A stretch of DNA of 64,000 bases from Massilia agrisoli. Lineage in GTDB: Bacteria > Pseudomonadota > Gammaproteobacteria > Burkholderiales > Burkholderiaceae_D. The translations under genes were made by a program, and so were the position numbers. This document shows positions 9,060-18,623 of this stretch, piece by piece (position 1 is the first letter of the stretch; the number at the start of each line of letters is the position of its first letter). Where the stretch lies: contig NZ_JAJHPV010000004.1 in NCBI RefSeq assembly GCF_020831365.1, positions 434,001 to 498,000 on the forward strand. The letters run 5' to 3'. The notes beneath the pieces are model-generated. The model did no database searches. It was not told the DNA's origin and worked only from the letters and a program-made list of their open reading frames with translations.

Positions 9060-9518
9060 TTACGCCGCGCTTGCCATCAGTTCTTGCTTGCGGGCCGCCA
9101 TCTGCTCGCCCAGCGCCACGAGGTCGACCTTGGCCTTGCGGACTTTCGGGAACATCTCGCCTTCTTCTTCCTCGACGTGGTGTTCGATCTGTTCCGACAG
9201 CACTTTGACTTTGGCGTCGTACAGGTCGTCGCCCGGATCCATCTCGCTGATCTGCGCGATCAGCTCCTTTGCGCTGGCGTGCTCAACGACTGCTTCATCC
9301 ATCAGGTCGTCATCCTTGATCGGCTCGCGCACGGCCGGGTAGAAGATCTCTTCTTCCACCTGGGCGTGGACGGTCAGCTCCAGGCAGATCTGGTCGGCGA
9401 TCTTCTTCTTGTTGACTTTCGAGCGGTCGCTCAGCTTCTCGAATTTCTCGAACAGGTCCTTGACCTTCTTGTGGTCTTCGGTCAGCAAAGCGATTGCATC
9501 GTTCTTGTCGGTTTTCAT
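9060..9518 (-). CDS. Hemerythrin domain-containing protein
   Basis: A 152-residue four-helix protein with the His/Glu pattern of hemerythrin-like di-iron proteins: LTEDHKKVKDLF, HAQVEEEIFYPAV, EHASAKELI and HHVEEEEGEMFPKV. Such proteins bind O2 or NO, or store iron. The role here is unknown. AAGGGA precedes ATG 9518 at good spacing. The longer in-frame reading upstream has no ribosome site and runs into the intergenic region. It is not in an operon; the minus-strand galactose operon ends upstream at its own terminator. Confidence 0.88.
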   Translation of the reverse strand: MKTDKNDAIALLTEDHKKVKDLFEKFEKLSDRSKVNKKKIADQICLELTVHAQVEEEIFYPAVREPIKDDDLMDEAVVEHASAKELIAQISEMDPGDDLYDAKVKVLSEQIEHHVEEEEGEMFPKVRKAKVDLVALGEQMAARKQELMASAA

Positions 9519-9621
9519 GTTGGTTCCCTTGGTTGGTGTGGTGTGGTGTTGCCATCTTGTCAGTGACACAGCCGCCGGTATGTGCGTGCACGTACGCATC
9601 TGCAGGGGATATGCCCTTTCG

Positions 9622-9662
9622 AAAAAAAATCGCGCTACAGGCAACAAGCCGGTAGCGCGATT
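9622..9662 (-). terminator. Strong rho-independent terminator of the galactose operon
   Basis: On the minus strand an 11-bp stem (AATCGCGCTAC with GTAGCGCGATT) is followed by a run of T residues. It begins 20 bases after the stop codon of the fusion gene at 9683. Confidence 0.88.
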
Positions 9663-9682
9663 CTGTCCAGTGCGAGCGGTGC

Positions 9683-12316
9683 TTACGACTTCATCAGGGT
9701 CCGGGCGTCGTCGGCGGCGCGGATTTTTTCGGCAGCCTTCTTACCCGCCAGGAAAGCGTGGTCGGAGTTGTAGTACTCCCACTCGCTGTAACGGCCAGCC
9801 AGCGTGATGTCGTACTGCTCCAGCCACTTCTTGACGGTCGCGACATTCTGCGCGCGCTGGTGGTCGTACACCACATAGGCATAGGGCATGTCGGTCAGGT
9901 TGGCCGCCAGGATGGTGTCTTCCGGCTTGATCATGCCGACCTTGATGCAGTCCGCGATCGCGCGCTTGATCAGCTCGTCGCCGTCGACTGGCAAAGGCTT
10001 CCACGGCGAATACGAGATCTCGCAGGTGAAGCCGAAGCCGCCAGGGGCATTGCATTCCGGGCTGGCGTTACCTTGCACGAAGATGCGGTGGAAGATCGTG
10101 TCTTCCGGGTAGTACACCCAGTGCTTGTCGGTCGCGTTCGGACGGTCGATGCCGATGTTCACGTTGCGGATCGAGATGTGCTTCAGGCCGGCTGCGGCCT
10201 TGCGCACGTCTTCCGGCGCTTCGTCGCCAATCATCTTGATCAGTTCAGGCAGCGGCATGGTGCTGATCAGGTCGTCGTAGCGGAAGCGGCGGCCGTCGGC
10301 GAGCGCGATCAGGTGCTCCTTCGGCAAGATCTCGACCACGCTGGCGTTCAGTTCGATCTTGCCGCGGATGTGCGGCACGAAGCCGTTCATCAGCGCCTGG
10401 AAGCCGCCCTTGAGCGGATAGCCGAAGCGCGCGTTCGGCCCCATCGGCTTGCCGACCGGCTCGAGCGCGCCTTCGATGATTTCTTCCAGGTCCGGCAGCG
10501 GCACGCGGCCGCCCAGCCACGAGGTTTCCATCTCGGTCAGCGGCACCGTCCAGATCTTTTTGTTGTACGGGATCGCGAAGTGCTTGGCGATGCCCTTGCC
10601 CCACACCTTGTAGATGAATTCTTCGAAGTTCTTTACTTCGCCTGGCTTGCTGGCGCTGCTGTTGGCGATGTCGACCGTGCCGTCGGCGCAGCAGTCTTCC
10701 ACGCCCTGGGTGTCGCACTTGTCGTCAATCGCCGGGCCGGGCGCCATGCCTGGCTCGGCCTTCAGGTCGCCGAAGCGGGCTTCCATGGCGCCGACGATGC
10801 ATTCCTTGATGACCTTCGGCGGCAAGCCGTACAGGGCGCCCTGGAACGGATAGCGGGTGAACACGTTCTTGCTGTAGACCCAGGCTTCGCGGTTCTGCCA
10901 GTGCACGTTCGAACCCAGCAGCACATCGTACAGCTTCAGCACGTACGGGTCGTTGGAGAACATGATGTGGCCGGCATAGTCGAAGGTGAAGCCGTTGTCC
11001 TTGATCGAACGGCACCAGCCGCCCACGGTCGAATTACGTTCGAGCAGCAGGGTATCCGAACCCAGGTGGTAGGCCGCCGACAGGCCGGTCGGGCCGGCGC
11101 CGACAATCACGCACTTGACGGGCTCCAGTGCGCGCTGGTTGTTCAGAGAGTCAATAACTGCGCCTCGGGCGCTTTGCTGTGGGCTTGAGGGGGGTAACAC
11201 CTGTGAACGTGGGCTCTTGGTACCGCGCGGGGCCGAGTCGATCAGGCCACGCATCCGCTCGACCGTCACGTCCCACGACGTGCCGGCAACCACGGTGCGC
11301 ATCGCGTCGACCATGGCGGCTCTCTGTTCCGGGGTCATCGCGACAGCGGCGTCGCAGGCCTGGATGAATTCTTCGTGGGTGTGGGCGATGGCGACCACAT
11401 GGCCGTACGGCACCTTGACGTCGGTGATCGGGGTCGACACGCAGGGCAGTTCGGCAGCCATGTACTCAAGCACCTTGGTCGGGCTGATGAACTTGGTCGA
11501 ATCGTTCAGGGCGAACGGCAGCAGGCAGACGTCCCACGCGGCCAGGAACTGCGGCAGCGCGTCGTACGACTGCTGGCCCATGTAGTGGATGTTGTGGCGT
11601 TGCGGCAGCGAGGCAGGGTCGATCTTGACGACCGGGCCGACCAGCACGATATGGTAGTCAGGACGCGCGTCCGCCAGCGCGGTCAGCAGGTCGATGTCGA
11701 AACGCTCGTCGATGACGCCGTAGAAGCCGAGGCGCGGATGCGGGATGCCTTCGTGCGACTCGTGCGCAATGTCGCGGTCGAGCGACTTGCGGAAGTGGGC
11801 GGCGTCGACGCTGCTCGAGAAGCAGTGGGCGTTGCCATGGCGCTCGCGCTTGGCTTCGTACAGGCTTGGTCCGCCGGTGAACACGATGTCGGCAATGCCG
11901 AGCAGGGCGGTCTCGCGCTGCAGCAGCTGTTTTGGCGAGTTCTTGAAAGCGGCCAGCTCATCCATGCAGTCGTAGACCACCAGCGATGGGTGCAGGTCTT
12001 GCAGCAGCGGCAGCGCCATCGGGGTGTAGAACCAGACGATCGGGTCTTCGCCATCCGGGACCAGGTTGGCCAGCAGCGGCTTGAGCGAAGGGATCTGGTC
12101 GTCGTGGAAGCCCCACACCGGAATATTGGTGTGTGGCTGGCATACGGTGACGTTGGGGGCGACTTCGGTCTTCTTGAGGAAGTTGACGCCGTCATGGTGG
12201 ATTGGTTCTTCGACCATGATGATTTTGTAATGCTTCGCCAGGCGCGTCAGCAGGTGCTGCGGGCGCTGGAAGACGAAGTCCCAGCGCAGGTGGCAGAAAA
12301 CGATAATAGTAGGCAT
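9683..12316 (-). CDS. Fusion of a family-4-like glycosyltransferase and a UDP-galactopyranose-mutase-like flavoprotein
   Basis: An 877-residue two-domain protein. Residues 1-395 are a GT-B glycosyltransferase, opening with VFCHLRWDFVFQRPQHLL and containing the acceptor-side motif ISPTKVLEYMAAE. After a Pro/Ser/Arg-rich linker, residues 400-877 form an FAD enzyme with a dinucleotide motif GAGPTG (406-411). The stretches YAGHIMFSNDPYVL and TRYPFQGALYGLP resemble the GPHIFHTN and FPF motifs of UDP-galactopyranose mutase. A good AAGGAAGT site precedes ATG 12316. It is the last gene of the galT-galK-GH2 operon, which favours UDP-galactose to UDP-galactofuranose conversion plus transfer. The mutase reaction is inferred; protoporphyrinogen-oxidase-like amine oxidases are the main alternative. 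Confidence 0.85.
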   Translation of the reverse strand: MPTIIVFCHLRWDFVFQRPQHLLTRLAKHYKIIMVEEPIHHDGVNFLKKTEVAPNVTVCQPHTNIPVWGFHDDQIPSLKPLLANLVPDGEDPIVWFYTPMALPLLQDLHPSLVVYDCMDELAAFKNSPKQLLQRETALLGIADIVFTGGPSLYEAKRERHGNAHCFSSSVDAAHFRKSLDRDIAHESHEGIPHPRLGFYGVIDERFDIDLLTALADARPDYHIVLVGPVVKIDPASLPQRHNIHYMGQQSYDALPQFLAAWDVCLLPFALNDSTKFISPTKVLEYMAAELPCVSTPITDVKVPYGHVVAIAHTHEEFIQACDAAVAMTPEQRAAMVDAMRTVVAGTSWDVTVERMRGLIDSAPRGTKSPRSQVLPPSSPQQSARGAVIDSLNNQRALEPVKCVIVGAGPTGLSAAYHLGSDTLLLERNSTVGGWCRSIKDNGFTFDYAGHIMFSNDPYVLKLYDVLLGSNVHWQNREAWVYSKNVFTRYPFQGALYGLPPKVIKECIVGAMEARFGDLKAEPGMAPGPAIDDKCDTQGVEDCCADGTVDIANSSASKPGEVKNFEEFIYKVWGKGIAKHFAIPYNKKIWTVPLTEMETSWLGGRVPLPDLEEIIEGALEPVGKPMGPNARFGYPLKGGFQALMNGFVPHIRGKIELNASVVEILPKEHLIALADGRRFRYDDLISTMPLPELIKMIGDEAPEDVRKAAAGLKHISIRNVNIGIDRPNATDKHWVYYPEDTIFHRIFVQGNASPECNAPGGFGFTCEISYSPWKPLPVDGDELIKRAIADCIKVGMIKPEDTILAANLTDMPYAYVVYDHQRAQNVATVKKWLEQYDITLAGRYSEWEYYNSDHAFLAGKKAAEKIRAADDARTLMKS

Positions 12317-12351
12317 GCAACTTCCTTTCGGGCCCTGTGCGGGCATATTAG

Positions 12352-14133
12352 TTAAATACGGGTGACATCGATCCGGGTACCTCGCGTTGCCGCACTGATC
12401 TGTTCGATCGGTATTTTTGGCGTGCGGTCCGCATACAGGAGTCCGTTGGCTTCCTGGAACGTGTCTGCGAACTGGGTATAGCAAAAGCCGCTGAACATGA
12501 AGGTTTCGTTTACCACCTTCAACAAGCTGCTGTACAACTGGGAAAACTCTTCTTCGGTGTGGGCACGGGAATAACCCCAGGTGCCGGCTTCCTTGGCCTT
12601 CGACTTGTCGAAGGCAATGCCGCCGAATTCGGTCAGCACGATCGGCTGGCCACGGTGCGGGAAGCCGTCCAGCGTCAGGATGCGGCCACCCGGGCGGCGC
12701 TGGTCGAACAGGGTGCGCACCGGATCGGCCACTTCGTACTTGGCGCGCAACTTCTCAGGATCGCATTCGTAGTCGTGGATGCCGAGGATGTCGGTGGCCG
12801 ACGCTTCCCAGCCGTCGTTGCCGATGACCGGGCGGGTTGCATCGAGGGTGCGGGTCAGGTGGTACAGCGCCTCGACCGCGTTGCGGTGTGCCTGGGTCGA
12901 GGTCAGGTTGGGCACGCCCCACGATTCGTTGAACGGCACCCAGACGATCACGCATGGGTGGCTGTAGTCGCGCTCGATCGCCTCGGTCCATTCGCGCACG
13001 ATGCGGGTGATGGCGCGCGAACTGAAGCGGTAGGCCGACGGCATTTCTTCCCACACCAGCAGGCCGAGCTTGTCGGCCCAGTACAGGTAGCGCGGGTCTT
13101 CGATTTTCTGGTGCTTGCGCACGCCGTTAAAGCCCATGGCCTTGGCCAGCTCGACGTCGCGCCTGAGCGCCTCGTCGCTGGGCGCGGTCAGCAGGGTGTC
13201 GGGCCAGTAGCCCTGGTCGAGCACCAGGCGCAGCGGGTAGGGGCGGCCGTTGAGCATGAAGCGGTCGCGGTTGATGTTGACCGAACGCAGCGCGGTGTAG
13301 GACTTGACGGTGTCGAGCAGGCGGTCGCGGTAGCGCAGCGTGACCTCGGCGTCGAGCAGGGTCGGGCGCTCTGGGCTCCACAGCATTTCGTTGCGCGAAT
13401 CGTCGATGCCGGGGTCGGACAGGGCGATCTTGCGGTTCGCTTCCTGGCCCACCAGCTTGTAGATGTCGTCGGCCAGCAGCACGTCGCCATGCCAGATCTT
13501 GACCTCGACCATCAGGTCTTCTTCCAGGTCGCCGGCGGCGAGGATCTCGCAGCCGATCTCGAACCCGTCGAAGTAGGGCGTCCAGCGCAGCGAACGGATG
13601 TAGGTGTCGGACACGCGCTCGAGCCAGACGGTCTGCCAGATGCCGGTGGTGCGCGGGTACCAGATCGAGTGCGGCTCCAGCAGCCAGTCCTGCTTGCCGC
13701 GCGGCTTGGCCAGGTCGGCCGGATCGTCGGTCACCTGCACCGTCAGCACCTGCGCGCCGCCGTCGCCGCGCAGGGCGGTGGAGATGTCGGCGGTAAACGG
13801 GGTGTGGCCGCCTTCATGCTCGGCCACCAGCACATCGTTGACCCAGACGCGCGCGCTGTAGTCGACCGCGCCGAAGTGCAGCATGACGCGGCCTTCGCCG
13901 ACGCCGGCATCGAACTCGCGGCGGTACCAGCACACCTTGTGGAAACCGGTGTCGCCGATGCCGCTGGCCTTCGCTTCAGGCGCGAACGGCACGGTAATCT
14001 GGTGGGTCCACTCGATCTCGTCGGTCGGCAGGTGGTAGCGGTGATCGTCGTCGAACGCGAAACTCCAGGTGCCGTTCAGGGAGGTCCAGTTGTCGCGGAC
14101 CAGCTGCGGTCGCGGATACATAAAATCGGTCAT
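12352..14133 (-). CDS. Glycoside hydrolase family 2 protein (catalytic residues intact)
   Basis: A 593-residue enzyme with GH2 architecture: jelly-roll sugar-binding domain (residues 10-180), Ig-like domain (about 190-290) and TIM barrel. The acid/base Glu403 is in [11 protein letters not shown] and the nucleophile Glu502 is in VLTEFGG. There is no signal peptide, so it works in the cytoplasm on imported glycosides. It probably acts as a beta-galactosidase, given its place after galK, but GH2 also holds glucuronidases and mannosidases. ATG 14133 overlaps the galK stop as ATGA and has a GAGGA site. It is closely related to the protein at 28707. Confidence 0.88.
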   Translation of the reverse strand: MTDFMYPRPQLVRDNWTSLNGTWSFAFDDDHRYHLPTDEIEWTHQITVPFAPEAKASGIGDTGFHKVCWYRREFDAGVGEGRVMLHFGAVDYSARVWVNDVLVAEHEGGHTPFTADISTALRGDGGAQVLTVQVTDDPADLAKPRGKQDWLLEPHSIWYPRTTGIWQTVWLERVSDTYIRSLRWTPYFDGFEIGCEILAAGDLEEDLMVEVKIWHGDVLLADDIYKLVGQEANRKIALSDPGIDDSRNEMLWSPERPTLLDAEVTLRYRDRLLDTVKSYTALRSVNINRDRFMLNGRPYPLRLVLDQGYWPDTLLTAPSDEALRRDVELAKAMGFNGVRKHQKIEDPRYLYWADKLGLLVWEEMPSAYRFSSRAITRIVREWTEAIERDYSHPCVIVWVPFNESWGVPNLTSTQAHRNAVEALYHLTRTLDATRPVIGNDGWEASATDILGIHDYECDPEKLRAKYEVADPVRTLFDQRRPGGRILTLDGFPHRGQPIVLTEFGGIAFDKSKAKEAGTWGYSRAHTEEEFSQLYSSLLKVVNETFMFSGFCYTQFADTFQEANGLLYADRTPKIPIEQISAATRGTRIDVTRI

Positions 14134-15260
14134 GGGGTCCTCGTGTCTGTTGTAGTTGGCAGCAACAGCGCAGCTTTGCGCCCGCTGGCATTGAAGCGCT
14201 CGACGACCCTGGCGCCGGCCGCGGCGGCAGCGCCGCTGCGGCACAGGGCCACGACTGCCCCGCCGAACCCGGCGCCGGTCAGGCGCGCGCCATGCACGCC
14301 ATCGGCCGCGCGCAGCAGTTCGCACAGTTCGTCGAGCTCGGGGATCGATACTTCGTAGTCGTCGCGCAGGCTGTAATGCGAGTCGTTCATCAGTTCGCCG
14401 AACCGTTCGGCCGGCACGCCCTGTGCCGCTTCCAGCACGCGCTGGTTTTCGCTGACGACATGGCGCGCGCGCTGGCGCAGCGGCGGCGCCAGCCGCTCGA
14501 CGTCGGCCAGGTTGGCGACGTCGCGCAGCGCCTGCACGCCCAGTTCCTTGGCGGCCGCTTCGCACTCGGCGCGCCGCACGTTGTAGGCGCTGGCGGCCAG
14601 GGTGCGCGGCATGCCCGAATCGATGACGATCAGTTCGCTGCCGGCAGGGATGGCCAGCAGCCGGGTTTCCAGCGTGCGCGCATCCAGGAACAGCATGTGT
14701 TCACTGTCGGCCAGGCTCGACGCCATCTGGTCCATGATGCCGCAGTTCACGTGGGCATACTGGATCTCGGATTGCTGCGCGATCAGCGCCAGCGAGCGGT
14801 CGTCCAGCTCGAAGCCGAGCAGGGCGCGCAGGGCGCGCAGGGTGGCCACTTCGAGCGCGGCGCTGCTGGACAGGCCGGTGCCGAGCGGCAGGTTGGACGT
14901 CACGTGCATGCGCAGCGGCGCAATCTCGACGCCGCGCTGCTGCAGCAGGCGGATGCAGCCCTCGATGTATTGCGCGAATCCCTCCGGCGCCTTGCCATCC
15001 TGGCCGAACGTCACCGCGCTGCCCAGGGTCGATGAATAGATCTCGAACTCGGGATTGTTGTTGAGCGCGACGCTGACCGTGGTGCACTGGGGTGTCGCCA
15101 CCGGCAGCATGAAGCCGTCGTTGTAGTCGGTGTGCTCGCCCAGCAGGTTGACCCGGCCCGGCGCGCTGGCCGCTATGAACTGCTGGGCGCCAAAGAAGGT
15201 CGCCGCGTCCACGCCGGTTTCGCGGTTGGCCTGGTCGTTGCCGGAATGAGGGTTTGCCAT
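14130..15260 (-). CDS. galK: Galactokinase
   Basis: A 376-residue GHMP kinase that phosphorylates galactose to galactose-1-phosphate, the first committed Leloir step. It has the galactokinase signature GRVNLLGEHTDYNDG near residue 35, the ATP loop PLGTGLSSSAALEVA near 125 and the C-terminal LTGAGFGGAVVAL. The start lies two bases after the galT stop and the end overlaps the GH2 gene by four bases, so it is translated as part of one operon. Confidence 0.96.
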   Translation of the reverse strand: MANPHSGNDQANRETGVDAATFFGAQQFIAASAPGRVNLLGEHTDYNDGFMLPVATPQCTTVSVALNNNPEFEIYSSTLGSAVTFGQDGKAPEGFAQYIEGCIRLLQQRGVEIAPLRMHVTSNLPLGTGLSSSAALEVATLRALRALLGFELDDRSLALIAQQSEIQYAHVNCGIMDQMASSLADSEHMLFLDARTLETRLLAIPAGSELIVIDSGMPRTLAASAYNVRRAECEAAAKELGVQALRDVANLADVERLAPPLRQRARHVVSENQRVLEAAQGVPAERFGELMNDSHYSLRDDYEVSIPELDELCELLRAADGVHGARLTGAGFGGAVVALCRSGAAAAAGARVVERFNASGRKAALLLPTTTDTRTP

Positions 15261-15262
15261 CG

Positions 15263-16363
15263 TCAGTCCTTTACCGTGACCTCGACCGCCTGCAGGTCGG
15301 CGGCCTTTTCTTCAGGCAGCGCATCCATGGCGAACATGCCGGCGCCCAGCTCGGTGCCGGCCAGGTACTTGAGGCGGTCGCGGGTGCGGTAAGGCGGCGA
15401 GAACTGCGCGTGCAGCTGGGTGTACGGGTGCGGCTCGCCGTCGGTGGGCGCCTGGTACCAGGCCATCAGGTAAGGGAAAGGCCGCTGCCAGAGGTTTTCG
15501 TATTTGGCCAGCACGGTCTTGAGCGCCAGCGCCAGGTCGGCGCGCTGTTCATCGTCGAGCGAGGCGAAATCGGGCACGTGCGCGATCGGCGTCACCCATA
15601 CCTCATAGGGATAACGGGCGCAAGCGGGCACGAAGGCGCAGGCATGGGGGCCGCGGTAGATCACGCGCACGCCCGCATCGAGCTCGCTTTGGACCATGTC
15701 GGGCAGCAGCGCGCGGCCGTGCTTCATGAAGTAATCGCGTTCCTGCGACAGCATGCGCGCAGGCACCGGCGGGATGAACGGGTAGGCGTAGATCTGGCCA
15801 TGCGGGTGGTGCAGGGTGACGCCTACCTCGACGCCGCGGTTTTCAAACGGCAGCACGTACTTGATCTTGCCGGTGCTGGCCAGGCGCTCGGTGCGGTCGC
15901 CCCAGACCTGGAACAGCAGGGCGATGCGGCCGAGGCTGAGCGCGCCGAGGGCCGAGGTGGGGTCCTGGGTAAACACCACCACTTCGCATTTGCCGGTGGC
16001 CGGCGCCGTTTCGACCGTCAGCTCGGGCGGGTTGTGCGCATCGAGCGCGAGCGAGGGGAAGCGGTTGTCGAAAACGGCGATTTCGTAATTTCCCGCGGGT
16101 AGCTCGGTGGGCGCGGCCGGGTCGGTGGTGACTGCCAGCGGGTTGTACTGCGGCGGCGGCTGGAAGGTGCGGTTCTGGCGGAAGGCGGCGTAGGTGATCC
16201 ATTCGCCGCGCAGCGGGTGCCAGCGCAGGTGCGGATTGGCGTTCGCCGGCTCGGCAAACGGGCTGGGCGCGCTGGCCACATGATCGATCGCGGTGCGGCT
16301 GTACAGCGTCAGCCGGCGGCCGTCCGGTTTATCCAGTTCAAGCGTATAAAAGGTATCGATCAT
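15263..16363 (-). CDS. galT: Galactose-1-phosphate uridylyltransferase
   Basis: A 366-residue HIT-superfamily enzyme that exchanges galactose-1-phosphate with UDP-glucose. The catalytic HPHGQ motif is in LHHPHGQIYAYPF. The C-terminal metal-site region HAQFSPPY is also present. It is the first gene of the galactose operon. The 157 bases upstream carry TTACA and TGTAA half-sites nine bases apart (16378-16396) next to the start codon, a weak candidate operator. No regulator gene is adjacent except the ECF sigma factor upstream on the same strand. Confidence 0.95.
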   Translation of the reverse strand: MIDTFYTLELDKPDGRRLTLYSRTAIDHVASAPSPFAEPANANPHLRWHPLRGEWITYAAFRQNRTFQPPPQYNPLAVTTDPAAPTELPAGNYEIAVFDNRFPSLALDAHNPPELTVETAPATGKCEVVVFTQDPTSALGALSLGRIALLFQVWGDRTERLASTGKIKYVLPFENRGVEVGVTLHHPHGQIYAYPFIPPVPARMLSQERDYFMKHGRALLPDMVQSELDAGVRVIYRGPHACAFVPACARYPYEVWVTPIAHVPDFASLDDEQRADLALALKTVLAKYENLWQRPFPYLMAWYQAPTDGEPHPYTQLHAQFSPPYRTRDRLKYLAGTELGAGMFAMDALPEEKAADLQAVEVTVKD

Positions 16364-16520
16364 GGCTCACACTACCGTTACAGAATACAGATGTAACAAT
16401 CGTAACATGTGAGCGATTTCTCAAAGTTTTCATTTATGCACTGAAACATTTGTTGCGAGAAAAACCGCTTTCCTGCATGCATGTCCGGGCATTGTCCAGT
16501 AACTTTGCCGAACTGTCGCG

Positions 16521-17117
16521 TTAATGCAAGCGGGACAGCGGTTCGAGGCGGCTGGCGATGACGAGGCGGGCGTTGGCAATGCGGCTGCGCACGGTACCGA
16601 TCGGGCATAGCATGGCGTCGGCGATTTCCTGGTAGCTCAGGCCGTCCACTTCATGCATCGTGATGGCGGCGCAATGCTCAGGCGCGAGGCTGGCCACGGC
16701 GCGGCCGACGATCTCGGCCATCTGCTTGCCCAGCAAAATATCTTCCGGCGTGATGCTGTCGGTCTCCAGCTCGGCGATGGCGGCGCTGCTGGGGTCGGCG
16801 CTGTCGGTGCAGGCCTCGATCCGGTGGCGGCGCCCGGTGACGAAGGCGGTGGCGGTGTTGACGGCGATGCGGAACAGCCAGGTGTAGAAGGCCGAGTCGC
16901 CGCGGAAGGAATGGATGGCGCGGTAGGCGCGCACCAGCGTGTCCTGGAGCACGTCCTCGGCATCGGCGCTGTCGTGGACGATCCGCAGGATCAGGCGCAG
17001 CAGCCGGGAGCGGTAGCGCGCCGCCAGCTGGTCGAAGGCGCAGCGGTCTCCGTCCTGTACCCTGCTTACCAGTAGGTGGTCCGGTTCTCGAAGGCTGTTC
17101 ATGCGTGTTCCCGACAT
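16521..17117 (-). CDS. RNA polymerase sigma factor, ECF/RpoE-like
   Basis: A 198-residue ECF sigma factor. Region 2 is visible in DAEDVLQDTLVRAYRAIHSF and in FYTWLFRIAVNTA. Region 4 has LSYQEIADAMLCPIGTVRSR. It is close in style to RpoE. No anti-sigma (RseA-like) gene follows; the next gene downstream is galT after 157 bases. It is therefore an orphan ECF factor or one controlled from elsewhere. ATG 17117 and ATG 17102 are both possible starts. Confidence 0.88.
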   Translation of the reverse strand: MSGTRMNSLREPDHLLVSRVQDGDRCAFDQLAARYRSRLLRLILRIVHDSADAEDVLQDTLVRAYRAIHSFRGDSAFYTWLFRIAVNTATAFVTGRRHRIEACTDSADPSSAAIAELETDSITPEDILLGKQMAEIVGRAVASLAPEHCAAITMHEVDGLSYQEIADAMLCPIGTVRSRIANARLVIASRLEPLSRLH

Positions 17118-17226
17118 CTGCGCCAGTCGGTTCAGGCTGGCAGCGGGAATCCTAGCATGGACCTTTTAATACGCCGCGTCCATTTCCTTTCGAAAATTTC
17201 GGCGGCGGGGCCTTGCCGCAGGCCGC

Positions 17227-18516
17227 TCAGGCGTTGGCCAGGTCCAGCCGGGTACTGCCGCCGCCGCTGCTGTAGCGCCCCACGCCCAGGTCCTCGAAGG
17301 GAATCGCCGGGCGCTTGGCCGACATCAGGTCAGCCAGCAACTGCGCCGACCCACATGACATGGTCCAGCCGAGGGTGCCATGGCCGGTATTGATGAACAG
17401 GTTCTTCATTGCGGTACGCCCGACCACCGGGGTGCCATCGGGCGTCATCGGCCGCAGCCCGGTCCAGAAGGACGCCTCGGCCGTGTTGCCGGCGCCCGGG
17501 AACAGGTCGTTGACGACCATTTCCAGCGTCTCGCGGCGGCGCGGGTTCAGGCGCAGGTCGAAGCCGGCGATTTCCGCCATGCCGCCGACGCGGATGCGGT
17601 CGTCAAAGCGGGTGACCGCGATCTTGTAGGTCTCGTCGAGGATGGTCGATACCGGCGCCAGCGCCGCATCGACGATCGGCACGGTAATCGAGTAGCCCTT
17701 CAGCGGATACACCGGGATGTCGACGATCGGCTTGAGCAGTTCGGTCGAGTAGGCGCCCAGTGCGACGACATAGCTGTCGGCCTGCACCAGTTCATCGCCG
17801 CAGTGCACGCCCGTGATGGCGTTGCCCGCCATGGCCAGGCGGTCGATCGGGGTGTTGTAACGGAACTTGACGCCCAGCGCTTCGGCCATCGCGGCCAGCC
17901 GGGTGGTGAACAGCTGGCAGTCGCCGGTTTCATCGTTCGGCAGGCGCAGCGCGCCGACCAGCTTGTCGCCGGCGTTGGCCAGCGCAGGTTCGCCCTGGCC
18001 GAGTTGCTCGCGGGTCAGCAGCTGGAACGGCACCCCGGATTCCTTCAGCACTTCGATGTCCTTGGCGGCGCTGTCGAATTGCTGCTGGGTCCGGAACAGC
18101 TGCATCGTGCCCTGCTGGCGGCTTTCGTAGCGGATGCCGGCTTCTTCGCGCAGTTCGCGGAAGCAGTCGCGGCTGTACTCGGCGAGGCGCACCATGCGTT
18201 CCTTGTTGACGCTGTAGCGGTCAGCGGTGCAGTTGCGCAGCATTTCCCACATCCACTTCAGCTGGAAGGTGGTGCCGTCCGGCGTGATCGACAGCGGCGC
18301 GTGGCGCTGCAGCATCCATTTCATCGCCTTGAGCGGAATCCCGGGCGCGGCCCACGGCGAGGCATAGCCGGGCGAGATCTGGCCGGCATTGGCAAAGCTG
18401 GTTTCAAGCGCAGGGCCGGGCTGGCGGTCGATGACGGTGACGTCGTGGCCGGCCTTGGCCAGGTAGTAGGCGCTGGTGACGCCGATAACGCCGCTGCCAA
18501 GGATGACGATGCGCAT
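17227..18516 (-). CDS. dadA: D-amino acid dehydrogenase small subunit
   Basis: A 429-residue flavoprotein of the DAO family that deaminates D-amino acids (chiefly D-alanine) to keto acids at the inner membrane. The FAD fold is at the N-terminus ([18 protein letters not shown]) and the conserved C-terminal FAD region reads [22 protein letters not shown] 18516 is preceded by GGAG. An Lrp/AsnC regulator gene is divergent, 107 bases away, as in known dad loci. The alanine racemase gene dadX that often accompanies it is not in the window. Confidence 0.93.
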   Translation of the reverse strand: MRIVILGSGVIGVTSAYYLAKAGHDVTVIDRQPGPALETSFANAGQISPGYASPWAAPGIPLKAMKWMLQRHAPLSITPDGTTFQLKWMWEMLRNCTADRYSVNKERMVRLAEYSRDCFRELREEAGIRYESRQQGTMQLFRTQQQFDSAAKDIEVLKESGVPFQLLTREQLGQGEPALANAGDKLVGALRLPNDETGDCQLFTTRLAAMAEALGVKFRYNTPIDRLAMAGNAITGVHCGDELVQADSYVVALGAYSTELLKPIVDIPVYPLKGYSITVPIVDAALAPVSTILDETYKIAVTRFDDRIRVGGMAEIAGFDLRLNPRRRETLEMVVNDLFPGAGNTAEASFWTGLRPMTPDGTPVVGRTAMKNLFINTGHGTLGWTMSCGSAQLLADLMSAKRPAIPFEDLGVGRYSSGGGSTRLDLANA

Positions 18517-18623
18517 ACTCACTCCGCTTGTAAATTTAGATGGATTTTCCAGAATTGCCGCTATAGTATTTGCTTGTAAGCAGTGTTTGTTCACGTTTTG
18601 CGGCCCATATTTAGCGGAAATTC

